Of a stretch of DNA of 64,000 nucleotides, positions 21,041 to 30,362 are shown piece after piece. Made by a program: the position numbers and the translations under genes. The stretch's first letter is position 1; the number at the start of each line of letters is the position of its first letter. This DNA comes from Gracilaria gracilis. Lineage: Eukaryota > Rhodophyta > Florideophyceae > Gracilariales > Gracilariaceae. The notes beneath the pieces are model-generated. The model was not told the DNA's origin. It ran no database searches and saw only the letters and a program-made list of their open reading frames with translations. Location of the stretch: positions 1-64,000 of the forward strand of contig JARGSG010000100.1 of the NCBI GenBank assembly GCA_030374805.1, in the 5' to 3' direction.

Positions 21041-23092
21041 TCACAGAGTTTCGGACCTCCTGCGTAATTTGAATGTCCGTCTCATTATCGCGCATGCACA
21101 TCGAGAACTGAACATGGCCGCGTGCCTAGCATGAGCAAAACAGTCAGGGTCCAGCTCACAACCAATAAACTTCCGATGTCGTTGTAACTCCATGCATGCC
21201 ATGGCAGTCGAGAAATTTCCCGCGAACAAGTCCACCACTGTATCACCTGGCTGCGAAAATCTGCTGATCAGCTCCTCCAACAACGCGCGAGGTTTTTGTT
21301 CCGACCTCACCTTTTGCAACATGTAGCCCCCACCCTCCTTCTTTCTTTTCCATTGAAGAGACTCCCGATTGGACATGGACGGTACCTGGTCAATAACACT
21401 GTGGTACCCTGGATACCTCGACTGCACGTAGTTGAATTTCTCATAGTTCACCATCCCATGCTGCTGTGCATAAGCGAGGCCACTTCGAACACCATGTATC
21501 GCATACTCCATGGCAGGGAACTAGGAGCAGGACCTGCGTCCCGGGTTTCGCATGGGGTTGCCTTGCCACCGTAAAAAATGAATTGGGACCGGGTCCACAA
21601 CAAACGATCGCCTCAGAACCCCTTGCTCGTACTTTGCTCCAATAAAGGAAAGCACCTTCGTCCACTGGTTCACCTGTTCCAATGCACAGAAGATAACGAA
21701 ATGACCCCCCCGACGTAGCAGCCTTGATATAAGCTTTTTCGCCTTCTTCATATGCTCAGCGCTCAGCATATCGTACCAACTGTTCTCCCGGTTCTTATCA
21801 GCCCTTATGTTGTATGGTGGGTCCATAAGCACCAGTTGAACTTTCCCCAATGGAGAGACTTCGTTGTTTCGCAGAGTCTCGTCCGTTTCCATCATATCCT
21901 CCAACCCGCAATTATACATTCGAAAGTATTTCTCCATCTCCACTTCACAACGTTGGAATGCCATTCAGTCGTCCAACGAGGAAATGGAAAGAGGAGGCTG
22001 TATGTCAGCGTCGGACGACTGTTCACGAACATCTTCATTCCCACTCTCACCCACTACATCCGTTCCACTTCCGCCAGCTCCATCCCCTCCTTGTTTCCCC
22101 TCCGAAAGATTCCCCCTTTCCAACTGCTCATCGTCATCGTCATGAATTTCGATGGCAGGCTCCGGTTTCGATATCGGCGTGAGAGGTATATCAGGGACCC
22201 TGAGTGTTTCTTTGATTTTCAAAGGGCTTATTGTCTCCAAGATGGAGGACATAAGCGAGTTAGAGAAACAATCAAATCTCTGAGCAAACGCTCTTGACGG
22301 GTCTCTGTAAAACGTCTTTAGAACGGCCCATCGTCCAGGTTCTGATATTGTGTACAACTGCTCGTTCACAACAACCTTGTTCAGGTCAGAAATGAACTCC
22401 TTCACAAGCGTTCGGAGGGCCACATCAATGTCCTCGGGAAGATTCCATGCCCACGATTGGTCCTCTTCCTCCCGAAGAGTTTGCGTGTTGCTCGGTTGCA
22501 AGCGATGGTCGTTGTCCTTGTGCAGGAACCCCTCGGAACGCGTTGCATTGGGTCTAAACTGCATGTCGTCGTATAAGAGCAGTATAAAAGGGAGAACCAT
22601 GACCTCCGCGCTAGGGAATCCCAGAAATTGGGAGAAACAATCCCAGGCCTTTGTTACCAGCTGCACACCAAAACCCGCACGCTGAGCTTGGAGATTCTGT
22701 GATATTTGCACATTCCCAAAAGGGGTGGAATATCCCTTCTCCGCCTTACGCCTCTTATGGCCCCGAAGGCGCTTTTCCGTAGATACTTTTTGAATAAGGG
22801 AAAGAAAGAGAACTATCTGGAAATGTGTAGCGATGCTCCTACTGAAAGGGGGAACTATCAGGCCCCCACGCCTGGGAGCTATACTCATGGACTTGAAGAA
22901 TTCGGTTAACGTCACATTCTTCGGTGAAAATGCACCATAGCGCACGAATATCTCAAATAGAGTAAGATCTGTCGACAATAGGAAAATTGTGTCTGCTGGC
23001 AGACGTGGAAAAATGATTGTGAGAGGAGCTGTATGAAAGGTAGTGCAAGTAGTGAGAGTTTTAGATAATTTACAGACCGTAACAAGAGGCAT
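21041..23092 (-). pseudogene. N6-adenine/N4-cytosine-type DNA methyltransferase, three frames separated only by in-frame stops
   Basis: From ATG 23092 one frame runs about 680 codons to 21041, broken only by TGA at 21965-21967 (directly followed by ATG) and TAG at 21518-21520. The N-terminal 375 residues are unrecognised and end in an acidic, Ser/Gly-rich linker. The central part has DPPY (21812-21823, residues 48-51 of the piece starting at 21964) with the following 'LLRRGGHFVIF'. The C-terminal part has EQKPRALLEEL, then D94-L-F-A-G-N-F-S-T102 (SAM-binding motif I) and GCELDPDCF. Catalytic motif before SAM motif is the beta-class order typical of bacterial-like DNA amino-methyltransferases. 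The first about 50 codons lie inside a 545-bp repeat also present at 43064-43610, where the start codon reads GTG. It could be two genes (TGA-ATG junction) plus one nonsense codon. Confidence 0.7.
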
Positions 23093-23477
23093 TTTTGCCA
23101 AATGTTACAGTGGCCGTTGCACACTGTAATGCGTCCATCCGAGGTAGAGAGGCACCTACTTATGCAACTTTTCTTTTCCAACTTCCACTAAGAGTAGCGA
23201 GTAAGGGTCCGATCCACGAAATTAGTATTCTTCATACAGATCTTGAATCAACCGGTAGTTCAGTATATCTCTACTATGTGTTGACGGTGTTTGGACTCTT
23301 TGCACATAACTCGATCGCCCCCGACATTCCGTACCTTCTAATTTTGTCACGACCGCTGGTACGTACGCCCACTTACAAGCTTCGTTCCTAATCCGACCGT
23401 ACCATGCGACTACCGGCACGCTAGCCAACTAACCTACCAATCGGGCGTCTTGGAGTTGCCAGAATAGGGGTCGATGT
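22930..23477 (-). repeat. 545-bp dispersed repeat, copy 1 (inverted relative to 43064-43610)
   Basis: Reverse-complement match to 43064-43610, nearly identical by eye over about 545 bases. The ends are GTCGAT... next to gypsy fragment C and the FEIFV codons inside the methyltransferase ORF. It includes the upstream region and first codons of the methyltransferase gene, so it is likely the 5' end of the mobile unit carrying that gene. Confidence 0.85.
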
Positions 23478-23479
23478 TG

Positions 23480-24985
23480 AAATACGACCAAACTGGCCCA
23501 TTTTGCGGATGACGGTTCTACGACCCCAGCAACGAGCTGCTTTGTCAGCTCCTTGCGTTCGAGTTCTCTTCAAGCGGGCCCGGCACGGTACGGCAGCTGG
23601 AATATAGACTTAGTGCCTGGTTTTAAATGGATGCGGGGCTTTGCTGCCGCAATCGTCTTGAGATGGCAGTCCCACATGTTCGCAAACGGTCAAAGTAGCT
23701 CAATGACTTTATCCGGTTCCGAAACATACTCAGGACTGATCTGTACCTTGCTGGTTTAATCGTCGTCATCTTTCCGTACGGTTGCTTGCTCCTGTTTGGT
23801 ATCCTTTTATTCCCGTTCGGAATTACTGTCCGAAATCGTAATGTGTCCCCCGTCCTTAGACTCGTCGCTCCGCGACGATGGTTGCGGAGTTATGAGCGCA
23901 ACATGAGATGGAAGAGCAAGTCCGATAACGGTGTTTTTGTGTAGTCGAACCGAGCGGTCAGAAAACGCTACGCGAATGGGAAAGGGTACGTCCGGTCGGA
24001 GCTCCGTAACTCCACCCGTAAGGAGTGTGAGTTCAAGCGTTGATCCCGTACGGTGATGAGACGGTAGAAAGACCAAGCCAGACGTTTTGGTGGTTACCAA
24101 GACATTCGTTTCCGACATTTGGAGTAGGACAACCGGACGGGCAACGTGTATCTTATTACATGGGGTTTCCCGTTCGGTTTCTGGTCCCGGCGCGGAAGGT
24201 GCATTTCGTCCGTAGGCGGAAGAATGTATAGACACCGGTTTGGAGTGTTGTAGGAGTATTGTCCGTTTCGGTGGTAGTATTGCCAAGTTGTACTTGTCAA
24301 TACAAGAGATGCCGAGCAGTACGCTGATAGAGAGGTTAGAAACCACCAGGAACTGTACTCGTACATTAAGGTCACTGAATCGGACCATAAGGGGGAGAAC
24401 TCCCACACCGTCCATTCGGTTCTTTCACGCGTCCGTAAATCGAGGTCTTACGTCCGGTCGGAGTTTTGAGCGCCATTTGGGGGTAGATGGCGTTCGTGAA
24501 TTAGACAGGGCCCGGCTCCGGTGTCGAGAATTCCCGTTAACGGATACATGACTGCCGTGTTGAGGCCAACTGACACGTACACCTTGTAGTTCGCACTAGA
24601 GAAGAGGACCGTTTTGGATTCAATATCCGTATCGGTCAGGTCACTTGTCTGGACAGCCGGCTCTCCTCCGATGGAGTCTGTTCGGTTTTTCTCTGACGGG
24701 GCGAGGCTAGGCCTCTGTGGAGGAGGCAATGCCTCTACGCTTCCTCCCGGTCGTTTTCCTGGTCGGGAGCAGGTTCCTCGACCAGCATAGCGGGGTCGTT
24801 GTTATCGGAATGCTAGTTTTGGTGTCAGAAATGACGGAATTAAAATGATCGAAAAACCGGTGAATTTTTCCAAATTTGGATGTGCTCAATTTCCGAAAAT
24901 ATTTCCACATTTTTACTTGTGCTAGTTTTTGTGGAAAGAAATATTCACGATTATTTTCATCATTGCTAGATTTGATGGAAGACAA
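23480..24985 (-). mobile_element. Ty3/gypsy fragment C: protease region to start of RT
   Basis: In the minus sense: 24448-24729 carries the protease active site (GILDTGAGPCLIHERHLPP). After a frameshift, 23807-24415 carries the rest of the protease (LLGISCIDKYNLAIL) and the post-protease domain (LHKNTVIGLALPSHVAL, compare LVKNQVIGTVLPHPTAL in element A). Then 23490-23760 shows the pre-RT PYRAGP motif and AGVVEPSSAKWASLVV, with stops. Similarity ends where the 545-bp repeat begins, near 23480, so the element was cut there. The upstream frame 24707-24985 has no Gag motif I recognise. Confidence 0.75.
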
Positions 24986-26252
24986 ATTAGCATGTTAATA
25001 CGGTCATGCTAGTTTCCGAACCCAATGTAAGTGTGTAAGTGGCGCATATTTAGAACTATACGGCGGCGAACATAGATATATACATATAGATAGGTACTTA
25101 TGGGATACGATTAGAAGAATACAAACCCTTCGAATAGGAACTCTCTATAGAGACACAGCAAATCTATTCAATAACTCTCATATCAGATATCGGCCGTTTA
25201 TTCTCTCACTTTTGAAACACCTTCGCATCACGTGCCACCTCCCCCATCACTCCGTCCCGCCCTCCGTGTGTCATATTACGCTCCCCACTATGTACCCCCT
25301 TCTCCCCCAACACCCCCACACCGCTCCTTCCCATGCCTAATTGCTGCTTCGAAGGCTGCTCCTTCTTCTCTCGCACCGTCCCCGCCATTCAAAGGCACCA
25401 AAGAAAATGCTCCAACCGTCTCACCGCCAACAAGCGTTTCCTCTCTTCCAGCGGCAACGTCTCTCACTTTCTCTAACGCACAAAGCGTCCCAAGTCCACT
25501 CCCCAACTCCCACCAACCCCTACGAGAATTATTTTCATTTTTGTGAAGCTAATCTGAGTGCAATTGGAATCAATTGGGGCACTTGGAATGTAAATGGTGT
25601 ACAATATGAAGTAATAGTCTGCCGCGGAAGTGTCACACTGGGTGCACTCTGATGTGATGGGGATAAAAATTAGTCCCCGCCTACTTGCGGATCCCTCTGC
25701 TGAGCGCACAGTGAAGCCGACTGGAAAGCTTTGCACTCACTTGGGTTCAGCTCAGACAGCAGCACGAGAACCGAGCACATCTCGCCCTGGAGTGTGGCCT
25801 TCATGGTTTGCGCAGTGCAATTGCACGTCTTGGATGAGTTTCAACCGCGCTTAATTCATACGTCGGTTCACTGCTGCTGGAAGCGTCATGAAGTTTCTGC
25901 AACATGTTTGCTGCGATTTGGAGTGTTCCCGGAAAGGCGACTTGCTTCGGAGCTGCTTTCGATGCAGTGAGGGAGCGTCTCGAGTATAGAGATCCAAGCT
26001 TTGGGAATCGATATGCAGAAAATGGGAAGGCGTTGAATCGCAGGCCGAATGCAAGACACATGATTCAGATACTAATATACGTGTGTCCGCTTGTAGTGCA
26101 GTGGTAACAGCACCCCGCTCTACGTCGCTGCTTTCTATCTCACCTGGCGCACCTTTTATCGCGCGTCTTGCATCATCGGCGTTCCTTCGTGCTTCTCCAT
26201 GAGCTAGTCGCCCCCACCCCCTCCGTTACGCGCTTTCGCATCCAACCAAAAC
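24986..26252. other. No supported gene
   Basis: AT-rich to about 25200, followed by a C-rich/G-rich strand-biased stretch (25210-25500) resembling the composition of the convergent DNA transposon but without a recognisable motif. From 25530 to 26250 nothing is recognised. Confidence 0.3.
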
Positions 26253-27345
26253 ATGGCAGAGAAGACTGTGCCAATAAAACACGAGCCCACACTCGCACCA
26301 GAGCCCGTGGGCACCTAGAAGTACCTTCCTTCGCCACGCCTCATGATATGCGTCGTCGGTATTATGGACTTTCTCATGCTGTACGCCCTGCTGCAGGATC
26401 GCATCATGACCAAGCCGTATAGCAACGGCACCGAGACTGCTGGTGAGGGGGGCTAATACTTGAGAAATGCTCTCGTGCTCATGTTTGTCAACCGCTTCTC
26501 TGCCGCCGTTGCCGCCGCCTGCATCCTGCTTGACAAAGGTGACCTTACAGAATTGCGCAATAATGTTCCGCTGTACAAGTCCTTTTTGATCAGTGTGAGT
26601 AATTTCATTGCCACCAGCTGTCAGTATGAGGACCTCAAGTGGTTCACCCTCCCCACCCAGACCCTGGCCAAGTGCGCCAAGATGATTCCCGTCATGATCT
26701 GGGTACCTTTATGTCCGGCAAGAAGTACGGTCCGGTTGAGTACGGTGTGGCCGTCTTCGTCGCCCTGGGCTGCACATTCTTCCTCTTGTCTGGAAATATC
26801 AATGCCAAGAAGGCCTGTGAGGAGGACTCGTACTACAGTCTCCTGCTCATGCTTGGATACCTCGCCTTTGATGGCTTCACTTCCACATTCCAAGAGAAGC
26901 CCTTCTCAGGCTATCAGATGACCGTCTAAAATCAAATGCTGTACGTCAACGTTTGCCCGGGTCTCATGAGCATCTGCTTCCTTATTGGATCTGGCAAGCC
27001 CTTCGAATCCCTTGTCTTCCTGACCAAGTACCCTACCGTCGTTGGTGACATGGCCGTGCTGTTCTTTTCGGCAGTATCCGGCCAGTTTACCATCACATAT
27101 ACTATCAAGGAGTTTGGTGCACTCTTGTATGCCACCACCATGACCATTCGCCAGTTCTTCTCCGTGTTCGTGTCCAACCTTCTGTTCCGCCACGGCATGA
27201 CTGGTATGCAGTGGCTCGGAGCTGCCACAGTTTTCGGCACTCTCTTCTAGAAGACCTACGTAAAGGCCAACAAGCCAACGACCGGGCCCAAGACCAATGC
27301 TCCAATAGAGGAGAAGGTCACTCTTGTACAGACGCCCGCGAAGTA
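26253..27345 (+). pseudogene. SLC35B-type nucleotide-sugar/PAPS transporter pseudogene
   Basis: Starting at ATG 26253 (MAEKTVPIK), the translation matches the Golgi/ER drug-metabolite transporter superfamily, SLC35B branch, along its whole length: ALLQDRIMTKPY, NRFSAAVAAA, KMIPVMIW followed by GTFMSGKKYGPVEYG, FDGFTSTFQEKPFSGYQM, YTIKEFGALLYATTMTIRQF and GMTGMQWLGAATVFGTLF. Hydrophobic segments alternate as expected for about ten membrane helices. Family members exchange nucleotide sugars or PAPS across Golgi membranes. The frame is broken by TAG near 26316, TAA near 26454, one base missing near 26703, TAA near 26928 and TAG near 27248. It is therefore a decayed copy. PAPS versus UDP-galactose specificity cannot be read. 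Confidence 0.8.
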
Positions 27346-29198
27346 AATCGTCCGCATAAATCCGTGTTCTCAAGTCTTATTATCCACGTCCGCCGACTGT
27401 TTTCATGGCATCATGGCATCCTCATCTTCTTTTCATCTTTGACTCTCTTTGGTCACTTTTTTTATCTGTCACTGGCATTCGTTCTGAAGAGATGGTGCGC
27501 GAAATAGCATATGTTTCTTATTGTAACGTGATCACATGGAGGATTGAGCTCGCTTACCACTCATCGCGTGTGGCGAACATTTGCATTCAGTGTGCATCCA
27601 CAGTGGATCCTGTCAGCTTTAGTCGATTGAAAGATATGACGAAGACACGATGGTAGCGACAGCTTCCCGTTCTTCATATGAAGTGTTCGCTCGTCATTGT
27701 ACTAGTTCCACGATTTCACATATAGCACCCGATTTAGGATAGCAACTGCTAATTGGCGGTCACTTTGCCTTGTGCAGTCGTAGACACCGGGTATTCGAAA
27801 GCGATACCAAAAGCACACTATTCTCCCCGAACTAGATATCGGGCTCGAGACTTGCTTCCGGCCGCATGTCCCCTTGTTCCTCTCAAATCGACGAGCTTTA
27901 ACACTGGCAGAAGCTCGGTTCCTCCATGACAGAATTGATACACAAAATCTGTCTGAAACGCCGTCCCTATTGGCGCATGACAGTTTTCAGACTTCACTTC
28001 AATACAATCTGAAGCAGTTTCTATATGAGGGATGATCAAATACCAGTCTCTTAGATGGACGTCCAAAGCTCCAGGAAGGCAATAAAACGATTGACTGCAT
28101 TCTTATACATCCGATGTTCGGATTCCGAACCATAAAATGTTTTCTATTTGTCAGGCACGGCATCTTGGTAGAGGCCAACAATTCGATGAAGTCGCTTAGC
28201 TTGGCACTCAACACGTTCACGAGCTTCTGTTGCAGTCTATATTTCAAGGGGTACAACGGTACCAACATTGTATGAAGAAACGACAGATTTGACAGCTAAA
28301 GCCCAGTGAACTCAGCTGCCAAACCATTGCAATAAATCGAGTAGACCAACCTGATTCAGCTCACCAATAGTCCGTGTGGTTGTATCCCATTCTTGGAGTT
28401 ATAGAAGGACATTTTCCCCCGAACTGGAACACTTTGTTGCCAACACCAAAGAAGAAAATAGAGACTGTTGCAGATATCATGAAATAATGGTCCATGCGGT
28501 TCTGGTAAGGGGGCTGGGAACGTTACCTCTTGTGGATAATATGTCGAAGTCCCGAGAGTCCAGATATCAGGTATGCCCTATCTTTAAGGGGACGACGATT
28601 GTATTGCTAACGAATGCTTCTGAAAAGATGTGCCACTTCGAGAAGTTAGGGTTTCCATGAATTCTGGTTCAAAGTGCTCGATGACGGCTCACGTGCGCAA
28701 TCGCTCTCACAAGAAGAACCCACCAATGGGTTATATTTTCCAAAACAAGGTCTTGTTCGTCGCGTGAGGGTTCGCTACCGTCAAGCTGGAGCGTTCGCTC
28801 CCACTTGCTGTGGCCACCAGTTAGCACGTTGCTGGGTATACGTTCCCATTTGATACAAAGCGTTTGCCGACACAACAAGGCATCATGCGTTCAACCTGAT
28901 AGAGTTATCTCAACAGGGGCAAGTGTTTCAAGTTTTGAGAGCTTCCAATTCACGCACCCGGTCGTGATTGCGTACCCCGTAGAGTTCTGTTTTCTACCAG
29001 CGAGCCGACTTCGGGCGGTTGTTATCCATGTTTGCCACTCATGGTTCTCTATGACTTCTTCATGTTTCTGAAGCTACACTGCTGAGGTCTCCAGAACGAA
29101 GCAGTTCCATAATACCTCGAGCTCGCGGAATCTGAAGACTATCATATCTGCTGAATTGCTGCTCCCGGGGTTGTTGCCTAATATTCTCACCGAACCAG
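27346..29198. other. Mostly unassigned; possible minus-strand gene remnant at 27818-28268
   Basis: Two minus-strand frames (27999-28268 and 27818-28066) have protein-like composition and read on from each other if a frameshift is allowed near 28050: KLVNVLSAKLSDFIELLAS, then DVHLRDWYLIIPHIE and PVLKLVDLRG. I do not recognise them. A plus-strand 94-codon frame (28376-28660) also has no motif. The rest appears non-coding. Confidence 0.3.
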
Positions 29199-30150
29199 AT
29201 GCCATCATCAAATCCTGAGAAGCAATTGAGGGGGCGCATGGCTGTGATTACGTGTGCAAGCAGAGGTATTGGCCGTGAAATCTCTTTGGCGTTCGCAAAG
29301 GCTGGTTTTAATGTCGTTGTTGGCGCCAAGAGCGTCAAAGAAAAACCAAATCTTCCAGGCACCATATACACAGTTGCGGACGAAGTACGCCAATGTGGAT
29401 CTGACGCATTGCCTTTCCAATGCGATGTTCGAAATCCGAAAAAAATCCACAAGATGATGCAGAAGACCTTCGAAACGTACGGGAGAATCGACTTTCTTGT
29501 TTGCAACAGCGGTATCTTTTGGGGGAAAGATGTCGAGCACACTCCAATGTCTCGGTATGATCTAGTACATGAGGTAAATGTCCGGGCAACGTTTTGCTCT
29601 GTTCATGAAGTCCTTCCGAGAATGAAACGACAAGGATTTGGTCGAATTATTGTAATGAGTCCTCCGGTTGATCTGGGATGGCTTCGGGGCAAAGTTGCGT
29701 ACGGTATCTCTAGGTATGTCAATGATAGCCTTGGAGTTGGAAAGGAGGTGATTCAAACTGGCATAAGTATAAATGCCTTATGGCCTGCTACAATGATAGA
29801 GAGTTACGCAACAGAGAACTTCAAATTGGCCCCACGTAGCCAGTAGAGGAAGGCAACTATAATATCAGACTGTGTATCGGAGATGGTCCAGGAGCCGCCA
29901 GAGATTTTGAATGGGCAAGCAATTATCGACGAGGATTATCTGCGTGATTGGGTGGTAACGAACTTAAAGAAGTATCGCTGTGTAGAAGAGGTCGAGCCGA
30001 TGAAAGTTTGGCCAACGACTGATGACAAATTAGTACAAGGAGCGAAAAACGCGAAAGACGTTCCTCCAGCGATAAGTGCTCGTCTCTAGTTTACTGTGAA
30101 CATTTGTGACGAATATGTGGCACAGACTGTTGGTTCAGAAACGAACCACG
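29199..30150 (+). pseudogene. HSDL2-type short-chain dehydrogenase/reductase, broken by TAG
   Basis: The first part (29199-29846, 215 codons) is a Rossmann-fold SDR of the HSDL2-like group. A LPGTIYT segment, the SPP stretch and INALWP are characteristic of it. Key positions are altered: the nucleotide-binding TGxxxGIG reads T18-C-A-S-R-G-I-G25, NNAG reads CNSG, and the YxxxK pair is Y168 with Arg at 172. TAG at 29844-29846 interrupts the frame. The same frame then continues with a matching C-terminal part (IISDCVSEM, then GQAIIDEDYLRDW) to TAG at about 30087. The family is mitochondrial/peroxisomal lipid-related oxidoreductases. Altered catalytic residues plus the stop suggest a pseudogene, but read-through or divergence cannot be excluded. 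Confidence 0.7.
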
Positions 30151-30362
30151 GACAAAGATAAGGAACGCTCCCACTTTTCTGATCAACAAAATTTCTTGCG
30201 TTCTCTTCTCCCTGTCTCCTCCGTTCAGCTTAAATGCATACTTAATTTCTCTCTATTGCTTACGACAGCTGTATATACTTACCCAACCAGTTTTAAATTC
30301 CTTCTTGTTGTATTTGCATCTGCTTCTAAGGAATAGGCAACCACTCTGAACAGCGTACCAAC
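30151..30362. other. Intergenic
   Basis: Short AT-rich gap between the converging 3' ends of the SDR and BUBR1-like pseudogenes. No features seen. Confidence 0.3.

Noticed and set aside
26090-26165. tRNA-like start (a D-arm-like TAGTGCAGTGGTAACAGC)
   Set aside because: No T-arm (GGTTCGAATCC-like) or paired acceptor stem follows, so it is not a tRNA gene.
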